DNA from: Trichaptum fuscoviolaceum
Taxonomy: Eukaryota; Basidiomycota; Agaricomycetes; Hymenochaetales; Trichaptaceae
Direction of reading: 5' to 3'
Assembly (NCBI GenBank): GCA_910574455.1
Contig: CAJSYZ010000005.1
Coordinates: 310,001-374,000, forward strand
DNA: 64,000 nt
The translations under genes and the position numbers were made by a program. The first letter of the stretch is position 1, and each line of letters begins with the position of its first letter. The notes under the pieces were generated by a model. The model made no database searches. It was given only the letters and a program-made list of their open reading frames with translations, and was not told where the DNA came from. Positions 20,416 through 32,506 of this stretch are shown piece by piece.

Positions 20416-22520
20416 ATGCTCATACGGCCATCACGTTCTGCATGCGCAGCTATAAAGCTTCTAACGCCCCCTCACTCTTTCCTTAGAACCACCACGCCCT
20501 TCGCGCAGCGCCAAAACATGTCTTCGAACGCCTTCGCGTACATTGTGCAACCCTCCGATATCTCTCCCAACTCGTCTGAGGGAGACAAGCTCTGGTCCAC
20601 CGCGCTCACAGCTGCGTCAAAGAAAGCGCTTGACACCCGGATCTTGTACAAGGACGAAAGTGTCACGAGCCTAGTCAGTGTTGGGAAGGAGTTTGCTGCA
20701 AAGGACGGGAATGCTCGTCGTGAGCTAGTTCGCAAGGCAGCTGGGAAGGCTGTTGGTCAGGTTAAGGATGCTGTGGGCTCTGGATTGGAGGTGAAGGAAG
20801 TCGTTGTCGATGATGGGGGATTGGATGCGCATGCTGCTGGTGTGTTCGTCGATCGTCACACTTGCGATACCGACTGACTTATCTTCCTGTAGCTGTCGGG
20901 TCCAGACTTGGTTTACACTCATTCACGCTCAAAACTAAGCCTGATGCGAATCCTGCGAAAGATGTCTCAGTCGGCCCATCAACAAGTACCGACAAGGACG
21001 CTTGGGCTCGCGGAATTGAGTTCGCTGAGGCGCAGATTCTCGCACGCGAAGTCAGTGACAATTCTTTTACTTCGTCAATTTCAACTAAAATACAAAGCCG
21101 CCTTAGTTGATGGAACTTCCTGCAAACCTGATGACACCGACTGCGTTCTGTGAACGTATTAAAAAAGAGGCAGAGGGTTTGGAAAATGTGGAGGTCATTA
21201 TCCGCGACGAAGGTCAGTCGCGTGCTTATCTTTCGCAAGTAGATTGCATCACTCATTATTCATACAGCCTGGGCTGCTGAGAAGGGAATGGTACTGCGTT
21301 GATATTCAATCGAAGATGCTAATAACTGACGTAGTGGGATGATATAGCGCACGTTCCTAAGCGTAACCAAGGGCACATCAGAGCCTGCTAAGCTGCTCGA
21401 GCTACATTATCGAGGAGCTTCCGATGCGAACGCCCAGCCGCTCGCATTCGTAGGGAAGGGCATCACTTTTGACTCTGGAGGAATCTCACTCAAGCCTGGT
21501 GCGGTGCGTCCCACTTTTAAGATATCTGGATATTGTTCTTTTCTAATCTGAGTTCTCATGTAAAGGGCATGAAACTGATGCGCGCCGACATGGGTGGTGC
21601 GGCGACGGTTTGCAGCGCCGCGCTCGCCATAGCTCGTCTCCGCTTGCCGATCAACCTCGTCGTTGTCACACCCTTGTGCGAGAACTTGCCTGGTCCATCG
21701 GCGAACAAGCCCGGAGATGTCATTTATGCGATGAACGGGAAGAGTGTTGAAATAGACAACACGGATGCGGAAGGAAGGCTAATCTTGTCTGGTTCGTATC
21801 TGTCTTTCGGTTATGTTCTAGCTCGTTCAACACGTTCGACTTACGCTGCTTGAACAGATGCTTTATACTATACCTCCACGACCTTCAAGCCGCATACCTT
21901 GCTCGACGTTGCGACGCTTACGGGCGCCATGCAAATCGCATTAGGCGAAGTCTTCACTGGCGTCTTCTCGGTAAGCCTCTTCTCCTATCATCTTCTCGTA
22001 TCCCACCCAGGCTCAAATCGCGCCATGACGAATGTAGACTTCCGATTCGCTGTGGACAGAGCTATACGAAGCAGGCGAGTACGAGTACGATCGCTTTTGG
22101 CGGATGCCGTTCGACGAGGACTTCGGTCCCCAGATCTACTCTAGCAACGCCGATTTGTGCAACGTACGTCGCATTTTCCTTAGCTCATGCCCACAGGTTG
22201 TTAATGCGATAACGCTTAATTCATAGACTGGCGGCCGTCCCGGAGGTTCCTGCACCGCCGCTCTCTTCCTTAAGGCATTCGTAGAGGGTATTGAGGAGAA
22301 GGACGGTAAACCCGCGTCTCTGCGGTGGGCACACATCGACATCGCTGGTACGATGGAGGCCACGCGCCCCAGTCCTTACCAGTATAAGGGCATGACCGGC
22401 CGTCCAGCACGGTGAGCAACTCTTGTCCTTTTCTAAAAACATAATTAAATGTTGATCGCCATTTACCTTACGCCCCTCAGAGCTTTGATCGAATTCGCCA
22501 GTCGTTTGGGAAAGCAATAA
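20416..22520 (+). CDS. M17 leucine aminopeptidase (cytosol aminopeptidase family)
   Basis: Dinuclear-metal leucyl aminopeptidase that removes N-terminal residues from peptides. About ten short exons, including a 23-nt one encoding W-A-A-E-K-G-M. Catalytic blocks are present: [15 protein letters not shown] (metal and catalytic Lys), [17 protein letters not shown] (the M17 signature) and L-D-V-A-T-L-T-G-A. The C-terminus has H-I-D-I-A-G-T and ends L-G-K-Q. The first ATG (20416) gives an Arg/Ser/Thr-rich, acid-free leader that looks like a mitochondrial presequence. The in-frame ATG at 20518 (M-S-S-N-A-F-A-Y) would give a cytosolic form. No lesion seen. It is a housekeeping gene embedded between MYND genes. 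Confidence 0.92.
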
Positions 22521-22797
22521 AAATGTCGAGAATTCTTGGTCAATTCTTGTCTTATATGGGGCGTACGCTGTATCTGCGAGATGATGTATGCGCGTGGGTA
22601 GCTTGATAGTGGTTTGGCCCACACCTATTTTATCAATATCTCGATGAATTGCCCTTCCACGTCGATAATGTTGTGAGAGAATCTATTTTTGGATAGTATC
22701 GATCAAGTTGAAGCAGTACACGTGTTACATCGACTCAACCTTTGCTATTACCTCTTATCCATTAGAGCCGTGATAAGTGCTCGTTACAAGTGGAAAT

Positions 22798-25065
22798 ATG
22801 CTCAGTAAAAGGATTGGATACATTATGGCGCGAGTAAGCACTTTTCGTAGCGTAGAGGTCACTCAAGGATACTTACATGTGTATTCCATACAGCAATACT
22901 CGCAAGATCTAGTGGACACAGGCGGCCTCAGAACCTCTGCCATACTTCTTGCTCGACGTGTCCAAGGCATAGAGTCTTTTCCAGAACATAAAATGCTCAA
23001 GACATTGGAAGATCTCTTCCGAATCCTCCGTGATCCGGATACCGGTAACCGGATGATCGCACCAGTGGAAGCTGCTATAACTCTTCAAGCTGTAGGCGAC
23101 GCGGTTGATAGCATCGTCAAGAAACCCTCTCTCAAAGCTTTGGTAATCATCAACAAAGGTCGGCTTCTAGCTTGGATACATCATTTCTACTGGTCGAAAA
23201 TTCGAAGACTCTCCGATCCGATCCACTCCAATAAAGACGATCAGCAAACGTTCATAAAGAATATGTCTGCTACGCTTTATGCCATCTTCTTTCCTGATTA
23301 TGGACACGAGTTGAATGAGATCCAGGCGAATTACGAAGTCGTGTCTGGCCTCTGGTTGGCGGAAGACGCTCAACATCCTATAAATTCAATCCCCTTCGCC
23401 TCGAAGCTTTTATCACACTTCCTCTTCGTCTATGGCACGCGAAAGGACACTGCATTGGTAGAAGAGCTAGTCCGAAGTGCGGGCGGAGATGCGGGCAAGG
23501 TCGCTCGTGTCGCCATAACCAACCTCCGACGAGCTATGAAAGAAGCTCCGCATAATCGCTGGCCTATTACGATGCACTTTCTCATCGTCACGGGGCTTGC
23601 CAGTGGACGCACCCATGAAATATCCAACAGCTTGCACGAGCACGAACTTTTCACGACAATATCTAAGTGCATTCGTATTCTGACGTTCGTGCCAATCACA
23701 ACTGGCAATTCAGTGGAAGAACATGCCTTCATGACTGCCTTCGGCAAGTATGCCCTCGTCTTCAGGGAGATGATTCTCGGTGACGCAGATAATGGAACTC
23801 GTGCTTTAAGGCAATGCATCCGATACGGTGCGCTGGAGGGCATGGCTCAGTACCTAATCATGCATGACGGAACTGAACATGCGCCATTTGCTACTGCCGT
23901 TGAATCCACACTCTCCTTCTTGACTCCCAGTCTTGGCATTCGAACTGTTTGCATCGAAGCACTAGATGCGTTTAAGAAACTTCCTCTTCTTGTGTTTTCG
24001 AGAGATTCGCCTCGATCACCCAGATGGAAACTCTGGAGGACGTTCGTAAATGCAACAATGGTTCACAGTGTATTTGCTAAGCTGGTAATGATGGAAAATG
24101 CTATGAATGGAGTAATCCAGCATGCTTGTCGTTATGTATGTGGACTTCTTTCCTGCTCTAACCTAGCTGTCTAACCTCACGTCTTCTGTAGTGTAGCCAG
24201 GAATGCCCTGGAAACACTTTGCGAAGATGTGGAAAATGCAAAGTCGCAAGGTACTGCTCCGAAAAATGTCAAGCGGATGACTGGAAGGGAGTGCACAGAA
24301 TAATGTGTTCTTCTTTCGCCTCAGGGAGGACGTTCAAGACCCTCCCCCGTAAGGTTTTCCATAGTATTATACGGAGCATGGCTTATGCATTTTTCAGGCC
24401 GTGAGGACGACAGATATAAAGACAACATATATGCGATACGTCGCGCCAGATTCGATATTCGCAGACATCGTCCCCACCTCCAAAAACTCATTTCGAGAAA
24501 TTATCCAAACATGCACCCCGACCTCGTTGGCCTGACAGTCAACTACTGTACGGAACCTCCGTTTATCGATACCTTTTTAATCGAGGATATGAAGCTCGAG
24601 ATTGACGCTCAATATCCGTCCGAGATTGCGAATATAGACAATATCATCCAACGAGCAAAAGCAGAAGACCTGAATTCGTCGAAGAAGCGTAATGCGGTGA
24701 TCAACGTGTTGTACTCGGGAAATTTAGGGAAAGATGTTGTGCGCGACACATGTATAGAGATGTATGAGGAGGGCGACGAGGTAGAAGTCCCTCGTCTTCG
24801 CACTGGTATTGAGCGTTTACAGAACCGCCCGGGCTGCTTTTTCTATGATCACGGCTGCAAAATACCACTGGATGCGCGTTACGACGAAGTCGACGAGGTT
24901 GTCCGAAGGATGTCCGTACACACGTCGAAGCATCCCGGTATGCTGCAAGATCCGCTCAGTCTGGTAGAGCGGGTGCTTCTAGAATTAGTCGATGACTGTC
25001 CGTTCGAGCACCGTCTCCAATATTTGCTTGGCTTGAAGTCAATGTCAAAGAAAGTGAGTCAGTGA
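22798..25065 (+). CDS. MYND-3: MYND zinc-finger protein
   Basis: A short first exon (ATG 22798, alternatively 22825) encodes 12 residues ending M-A-R, matching the 12-residue first exons of MYND-5 and MYND-6. A phase-0 intron precedes Q-Y-S-Q-D-L. The long second exon is the helical region (G-L-W-L-A-E-D, G-T-R-A-L-R-Q-C-I-R-Y-G-A-L-E). The MYND finger spans the next junction: C-R-Y-C, C-G-K-C, Y-C-S-E-K-C-Q-A-D-D-W, H-R-I-M-C. The last exon carries D-I-R-R-H-R-P-H-L and P-L-D-A-R-Y-D-E-V-D-E. Its nearest relative in the window is MYND-2. It is the first of three MYND genes in direct tandem (MYND-3, -4, -5). Confidence 0.88.
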
Positions 25066-25274
25066 CTTAGAACCTTAGTCAGATAGACTGTTTTCAGTAG
25101 TTGCCATGTAGGATTACTACATACTACCTGAAATGGGCACTTGAAGTTTTTGATACGTTGTCTCGCAGTGTCTCGGACTTCAAGTTGGGCGTACCTGCTT
25201 GAAGCACACTATCATCTGCCACATACAGTCAACACCCTACAAGGTTCTCATTGCTTGTCAGAACAGGCATCATC

Positions 25275-27461
25275 AGTAAGTCATTTGAACATGACAGCAC
25301 AGAAACATTCAAGTAATACTACTTCTAGTGAACAATCCTCGGGACTTGAATTCTCACGGAAACCGCCTTCACCAACGCGTTCGTGGCCGCATAGCTTCCT
25401 TATCGGAAGGCAAAGTCCTGGAAAGGATAGAAGAGCTCCTACACACTCTCAAGGACCCGAGCGATATACCGGTTGACGTATGGAGGTTCCGCGACTCAGC
25501 GTACGCGAAAGCCGTACTGGACGCATCGAAAACCATTGATGCTGTCGGCGAGGTGTCTAAGCTCGTCCTCACATTCTCCTCCGTGAGGGACTTGGTATCT
25601 TTGCATGCCGATCAAATAGTCGCTTGGATTCGTCATTTCTACTGGTCACAGGTCCGTAGCTTCTCCGATCCCATTTACAAGGACGAAGACGGCAGACAAA
25701 GCTTGATCGAAGGACTTTCTCGTGCGCTTAATGCGATCAAAGCCCTCCAGCCTTTCGATTCGAGCTTCTCACAACTCCACCCCGAAATCCAATCAAGCCT
25801 GGATATTATATCTGGTCTGTGGCTGGAAGAAGATGTTCAGAACTATAATCCTTCCGCATCAGAATTGTTGTGGCACATCCTTCCAGCGGCGGAGGTTCAG
25901 ATGAAGGACGCATTGGTGATTAGCGCCAACGGAGATGCGGACCGCGTTGCTAACGTGGCGATACTCAAACTTCGACTGGAAATGAAGAAAGCGTCGCCTA
26001 AGAGTGCGCATCTAATGTTGCATTTTGTTAACGCTGTGATGCTCGCTCACGGAGACCATCCTGTCTCCTCAAGTTTACACGACCATCAAATCTTCTCTAC
26101 CTTCGCCAAATGCATTCGACTTCTTACGCGTCTACCGGATGGAAACTACCCTTCTTTAACAATTGCATGCGCTAGATACTTCATGGTCTTAGAACCATTG
26201 ATTCTCAGGGATGCGAGGAATGGGACACTGGCGTTAAAACAAAATATCCGATTTGGTTTACTCGGAAGCATTGCGCATCTTCGTATATCTTATACTGGTA
26301 ACACTGCGAACCAAGCAATAATGCCTCTCATCAGAAACACGCTCCTTTTTATATCGCACGGCCTTAAATCCTTAGCCGTATGCTCCGAAACACTGAAGGC
26401 GTTGAAGGAGCTCCCTCTACATGCTTTCCAAGCGGACGCTAACATCTATCCGGAATGGGATGTATGGAACCAGCTTATGGTCTCAATTATGGCGCATAGC
26501 TTCTTCATGAAACATTGCATGTTAATACTCGCTGACGAAAAGGAAACTCGGGACCTATGCTCTAATGTACGTTTTAGCCTTCTCGGATATAATATGCACA
26601 ATCAGATTTACCTTGCATGTTCTACAGTGCCAAGTGCAGTATTCGAAAAGCTCTTTATGGAAATGTGCCGGGTGTTTGGTCACAAGGTACTGCTCAGAAG
26701 AATGCCAAACGGAAGATTGGAAGAATGGACACAAAGACGTGTGTGTGTTCTGTCGGGGGAGAAATAATTGGAAAGTTCGTTCTCGTAAGTCATAATTCTA
26801 ATTTGAGGACCTGAATACTCAGATGTCTTCAGGAGACTATGGTTATAGCCCCAGAGATAGCACTTACGCTTCTCTCAATGCTAAATACGACATTCGCAGA
26901 CATCGCAGACATCTCACACTTCTCATGAAAAGAAAACATCCCAATATCCACCTCAATCGCATTGGAATTTCAGTCGATTATTTTCGCGGGTTTCCGACGT
27001 TCGACACCTTTCTCCTTCAGGATCTGAAGCAGGACGCTGCTAACGACCCGAATCTAAGCGCGATTGTCGATATGGTGGAGCGCAACTCTGATGCAGGCAA
27101 ACATATGAGCCTCGTCTCAGTAACGTACCCATATGTCATTGGGAAAAAGTATGGAGGGATTTCTTTCGTTGATGTTGGCGAAGATGGGGAACCATCATGG
27201 CAGGCACCTCAACTTCGCGCTGGAACTGTGATCAAAGAGTCAGATAAACGTGCTAGTGGTCGGTTCAAGGGCGGAGACATACCGCTAGAGGCATCTTTTG
27301 ATGAGGTGGATGAGATCGCACGTAGAATGGCGCTATGTTCCGATTCGATGCGGGAGCCCCTTGTGCTGTTGGACCAGGTGCTTGCCAGCTTGGAAGAGGA
27401 TTGGCCTTTCGATTCTCCCTTTACATTCTACCATTCATTCTCACAATCAAGGATTTCGTGA
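25275..27461 (+). CDS. MYND-4: MYND zinc-finger protein, start codon apparently split by an intron
   Basis: The main exon opens immediately after an acceptor as TG-AAC-AAT. Joined to the A before the upstream donor (25275, then gtaagt) it makes ATG (M-N-N-P-R-D-L-N-S-H-G). The upstream frame reaches a stop without another ATG. The helical N-terminal domain has G-L-W-L-E-E-D and G-T-L-A-L-K-Q-N-I-R-F-G-L-L, more diverged than in the sisters. The MYND finger is C-S-N-C, C-A-G-C, Y-C-S-E-E-C-Q-T-E-D-W, H-K-D-V-C, complete and starting at the exon junction. The C-terminal domain has D-I-R-R-H-R-R-H-L and P-L-E-A-S-F-D-E-V-D-E. For the third exon the acceptor after TCTTCAG (near 26832) keeps the frame; the earlier one does not. 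Confidence 0.84.
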
Positions 27462-27674
27462 AGGTAAGAGCTTGCCAGCGCCTTTAAATATTGTCTACTA
27501 TATATTAAACCCCTTTGCCTCAGAATTTGTATTTTTGCATAAATGACACGGCTCTGGGTACTATATTTGAGTATGCCAAACAATGACAAACAAGTTGAAA
27601 TTTACGCGTATCTGATAATGGTGTACGATACTTTTTCTCATCGTTACATTCTTCTGTGTTAAAACCTTAGGAAT

Positions 27675-29860
27675 ATGCCCAGCATACCCAGTAAGGCGGA
27701 GAAGTTGCGAGTAAGTCAAAGAACTCCGTGAAGCCAATAAGATACGCTGAAGCTTTTATTTAGCCAGCAAAGGGTGAAAACCCGCTAGCCTATGCTAATC
27801 GCCTTGCTTTTCGCGTTCACGGCATCAATAACTTTCCCAACCACGAAATTGTGGAGAAGCTCGAAGAACTCTTCTATATCCTCGTTGATCCATACGAGGC
27901 ACCGGACAGAAATGACTGGCGATATACGGATGCACCGATTACTGCTTCTGTAACCCTCCAGGCTGTAGGGGACGTCGCCTACCGCATAAGGGCCTTCCCT
28001 CCCTTATCAAACCTAATTTCTTCAAATGTCGACTTGTTAATGTCCTGGATCCGTTATTTTTACTGGGCAAAAATCCGAAATGTCACCGATCCTATTCGAT
28101 TGGATAGAGTCGACAAACAGAGACTGGTTAAGAACCTATCTACCGCGATTCTCGCTGTCTACCACACTCATCCTAATCGCAAAGAGCACCATCCCGAAGT
28201 TAAAGCAAACTATGACATTATCTCATATCTGTGGCTAGAGGAGGATATACGATACCCAATGAACGCCAATCCGTATGCTTCAGAGTTAATCTTGACTCTT
28301 CTTGAGCGCGTCCCGGAAGGCCATCTCGATTTCGTTGAAGCTTTGAACATGGCTGCAGGTGGTAACTCCGACCGCGTTGCCGACATCGCTATCACTAAGC
28401 TTCGGAAAGCTATGAAAGAAGCCCCGGATGACGTTAATCCCCTCCTGGTGCATCTAATCAATGCCATTATGCTCTCCTTCGGACGCAAACATGCTATTTC
28501 TCACAGCATGCACGAGCATCAAATCTTCACAACATTCTCCAAGTGTATGCGCCATCTTGCTCTGACTACCGACGACGCGGAAGGCAGCGAGTTCAGGATT
28601 GCATGTGACCACTACTACCGGCTTATGCAGCGGATGATCCTCAAAGACGCAAAGGATCCGATACGTGCTCTAAGACAGTGCATTCGTTATGGCATGCTCG
28701 ACGGAATCGCTGAGATATTGCTCCAGATACACAACGGGAAAAAAATGGAAGACACTATCACCATCGGTCTCGCGTACACCTTTTCCTTGCTCAACGTCGC
28801 TCTCATGAACGCACGCGTTTGTGTCACTATCTCAAGCGCGTTCGAGCGACTGCCTGTGACTGTTTTCTCAGTGAAAACAAACAACACTCCGATGTGGAAT
28901 GTTTGGAGGAAATACGTGGACGATCTGACCGTGATGAACGTCTTCGTTAAGCTCGACGCCCTCTGTCGCTCTTCAGAAAGAATAGTGGACCCTTGCTTTT
29001 ACGTGCGTCCCCTTTCTTACTTGCAAATCCACAATGTCGTCGTACTCAACTTCGAAACAGTGCAAAAAACAGGTCTCGATGCATTCCCTAAGAAAATGCG
29101 GCGGATGCAAGGCTGTCTGCTACTGTTCAACAGCATGCCAAGAAAGTGACTGGAAGAGTGATCACAGAAAATCCTGTGCTATGATTGCGCATCACACGAC
29201 TAAGAGCACTGTTTCTGGTGAGGGATTCAGATCATTTCTGTCATTTCTCCTCTACAGGCACTCAAGTACCTAATAGTTCACAGCAATCGATTTGTGAAGT
29301 ATATTGCGCTTTATGACATTCGTAGACATCGGCCCCACCTGCAATATCTCGTGAAGCGAAGACACCCAAACGTTAATCCCGATCGTGTGGGGTTTGCCAT
29401 CAACTATTCCCGTAATGTCCCGTCGTTCAGCACCTTCCTTGTCGACAATCTAAAGAATGAACACCAAAAATTGGTCGACTATCTGGTGGAAAATGCAAAA
29501 TCTGGAACAAAAGAGTCGACAAGTCATTACATTGTCGTCCATGTGCAGTGTTTTGGCGGGCTTGAGGATAAGGGGGCTGATGTCTTCTTCTGCGAGTATT
29601 ACAGCGAAGGAGATGAGACGGAGTACCCTCGCCTTCGCGCGGGAATCAAGGGAACAGAGAAGCGCCCCGGTGGTCGATTTGTAGACGGCGATATACCGTT
29701 GGAGACTTGCTACGACGAAGTGGACGAGATCGTGCGGCGGATGAGAGAAGAAACCAAGAAATTTCCAGAGCTAATGCAGAATCCGCTAAAGTTGGTAGAT
29801 GGGATCTTCAATAACCTTGACAAAGACTGGCCTTTCAGAAGTAAGTTTCAACTACGATAG
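27675..29860 (+). CDS. MYND-5: MYND zinc-finger protein
   Basis: Exon 1 encodes M-P-S-I-P-S-K-A-E-K-L-R. A phase-0 intron leads to P-A-K-G-E-N-P-L-A-Y-A-N-R-L. The long exon encodes the helical domain (S-Y-L-W-L-E-E-D, I-R-A-L-R-Q-C-I-R-Y-G-M-L-D-G). The MYND finger is C-F-Y-C, C-G-G-C, Y-C-S-T-A-C-Q-E-S-D-W, H-R-K-S-C, with all ligands present. The last exon has D-I-R-R-H-R-P-H-L, Y-P-R-L-R-A-G and G-R-F-V-D-G-D-I-P-L-E-T-C-Y-D-E-V-D-E. Its acceptor is probably the AG near 29274, since the earlier one breaks the frame. It is the duplication partner of MYND-6 (43542-45749, minus), with the same exon structure; both copies look intact. Confidence 0.9.
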
Positions 29861-30363
29861 AGAGCATACCCCTACTAGTAGAATCAGCCGTACCATACTT
29901 AGCCATCCAGATAAGTCAACTGAACAAAATGTATTCTAACAGTAGCTCTACCACCTGCAACCCTGAAAATAAAAAATGAGCGATTAACCCCAAGAGTCCA
30001 AAATACATGCTCGATCTAAATGCAATAATAGTATACTGAACATCACATAGACGTGAGTCAATCACTGGCAGACGTACCATATCTGCTCCCAATTATGCGT
30101 CTCGTACGAAATGGCTTTGAAATGGGCCACTTAACCTTCTGTAATTTCTGCATACTAAAATGATGTTTAATAGAATAGTCACTGGGTCTAAACGATATCC
30201 ATACGCTTCTCAGACATTTTCTGAGCTTACTTTGTACTCTTCTGATAGATTAAGATGAAGCAAATGTGCATGTATTGTAATGACTTGATAGGATTAGAGC
30301 AATAGGGTCATTACATCGGTGAGATCCTAGCTTAGCTTGTCCTTGCATCTTCAGAAATTTCCT
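29861..30363. other. intergenic between convergent MYND-5 and F-box-1
   Basis: AT-rich 500 bp, homologous to 43000-43541 on the other arm, for example around 30300-30363. No gene seen. Confidence 0.6.
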
Positions 30364-32129
30364 TTACCAAGCCATATGCATGATAGGCTCATTGTGACCA
30401 TCGAATTCTTCTTCTCCGGGATTATCTGGTGCAAAATCGTACTGCTCTGAGATAGACCGATACGACATTAACCAATGTGCATCGGCAGAGGGAAAATCCG
30501 CCTCAGTCCGCATACGTATCCGCTCGGCAGGCCACCTTCGGAATGGTTCGTAGCGGCCGCTGTACCGATCTATGTCGAAGAAGCTATTTGCCAGGCACGT
30601 TGTCTCGAGCGACAGTAAAGGGTACGTGTACACAAAGTCCTCCGCAGCTGGCAATCGGAATTCGCGACTGCATGATTCGAAAGGACGAGCGTTGTGCAGG
30701 GCTAAGAAGCTTAGGTTTTCGAGGCGTGAAAGAACTCCGTCGATCTAGAACGAGTATTAACTGACGATAATCGCAGAAGATATTAAATATGACTTACAAT
30801 AAGGTGCAAGTCTACTTTGTCAAGTCCACTCAGTCGCAAAGATGTGCAGTTGCGCAAAAGACGGATTCTGCACAGTTCCGCTGCTAGACGAACCATTTCG
30901 ACGCTAGGCAGATTGGGAAAGCTTACCCCGAGTGCCCGGATGTCTTCTAGCTTCTGAACTGCACGTACGATATTAGAAAACCAAGGCGCCGCCGGTGCTT
31001 GAAAGTCTTGCATGTTCTCATCGTCGAAGAACATGATAGGCATGTCAGAATGTATGGGCCACAATGAAAAATCGAACCGCCTGAGGTCTCTATGATGCTC
31101 TATGAATGCCAATAGATGTTCGGTTTCTGCGACAAGGTCGATGTTGATAAGGAAGTTCGTTACGGGATAGTCCATTTGTAGCTTCAATTCCGTCAGCCCT
31201 GGTAGCAGGTCCTTGTCATCGGGTCCACTCGGAAGGAAGCGTAGGGTGTGAAGATCCAAAAGGGTCAATGATTCGAGATTGCTGGCGTGTCTGAGGAATA
31301 GATCCAGTCCGTCGCAGTGGCCAGCGTCGTTAACAGCAAGGTGCGTAAGATTCTCAGATAGCCGCAGAAGGTCGCATTTCCAAGCCTCTGATCCTGTCAG
31401 AGCAATGCGGCGCAAGGAGCTCTTATTTCTGTCGAATAGTGCATTTAAGACAAACACGCCCGGCCCGGTGTTAGGAGGAATACCAACAGAGGTCTTGTTC
31501 GAGTCAATGAAGCGAAGTTCACGAAGACCACAGATTGACGAAAGGGCCATCCCGGCAGTCTCATTGAGTCTATATACCTAGATAAGATAGAAAACCAAAA
31601 ATGGAGAGTAGACTCACTGTGTGATGTACAAGCTATCCATCTCCGGGTAGTTTGTACTTAACTCCCTTGCGACATCCTGGAATATAGGTTCGCCAAACCA
31701 CTCAAAACGACGTAATTTATGCATCACTGAAATTGCATTCCGGAGGTGATCTGAGTTTCTCGTTAGCAATGTTCGTCGGAATATATATGAACACTTACAT
31801 CGCTCAAACACCATCGCGTGGTCAACCAGAGCAATGACCCGAAGGTGCGTGATTGATTGTGCAAAAGCAGTATCTTGAGCTATTCTAAGCAAGATTTCCA
31901 ACGACCGTAGGGTCTGCCTTTCCTCCGTCGAAGCATCTGCAGATGCATCATGTAGTCCATATTGTTCAGATTTAATGGGAAAGCAACCAAACCAGAGCTC
32001 GACCGAGTTGAAAAGGATGGATATGGCTGCTTCATGCAGGTATCGAGATACCAATGAGACGTCTTTGATGTCATTTCTATGAAGACTGCGAAGGATATTC
32101 AGCCAGACCTCTGACGGAAGATTCGACAT
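30364..32129 (-). CDS. F-box-1: F-box protein with leucine-rich C-terminal region
   Basis: An N-terminal F-box (L-P-S-E-V-W-L-N-I-L-R-S-L near residue 4, then D-V-S-L-V-S-R-Y-L-H-E-A-A) predicts binding to Skp1 in an SCF ubiquitin ligase. Five exons separated by short introns. The rest is leucine-rich without a strict LRR period (L-T-H-L-A-V-N-D-A-G-H, L-E-S-L-T-L-L-D-L-H-T-L-R-F). The C-terminus is acidic (N-P-G-E-E-E-F-D-G-H) and ends M-H-M-A-W. Near-identical partner F-box-2 is at 41229-42999 in inverted orientation. Both keep open frames and matching splice sites, so both may be functional. The target protein is unknown. Confidence 0.87.
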
Positions 32130-32506
32130 CTGGTGTCAGGCCAAGTGGTAATTCAAGAGGGAGTGAGAGATATTGAAAAGTATCGGGACTGTGACGATAG
32201 CTCAGGTGCGGCCCCGAACTCATACTATTCTCTCACGCTGTCATCGAATTCAAGAATATTCGCCATTATATTTTGATGAACCGGAGGTACGAGATTCAAA
32301 TTGTAGCTATTATACGGTATACCTTCTACGTTTGTGCGCCTTGTCAAAAGAAAAGAAAAACCATGAGTCTGAAAAGAGATGAGACGTAGAATGCCATGCT
32401 GTGCGTTAAGATCCGTAATGTGTATCCGTGTAATTCCATGATTGACAAGAAGCGATGCAAGAAAAGGTCAAAAAACCTGAGAGTCATGAAAGATTGCGAA
32501 TATCCA
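32130..32506. other. intergenic, F-box-1 / gene P
   Basis: 377 bp, the F-box-1 promoter and P 3' UTR. It is mirrored at 40882-41228. Nothing else is visible. Confidence 0.6.

Noticed and set aside
26617..26814. Alternative frame over the MYND-4 zinc finger, suggesting a broken finger
   Set aside because: With the intron ending in tctacag the correct frame gives an intact C-S-N-C ... H-K-D-V-C finger, so MYND-4 is not damaged there.
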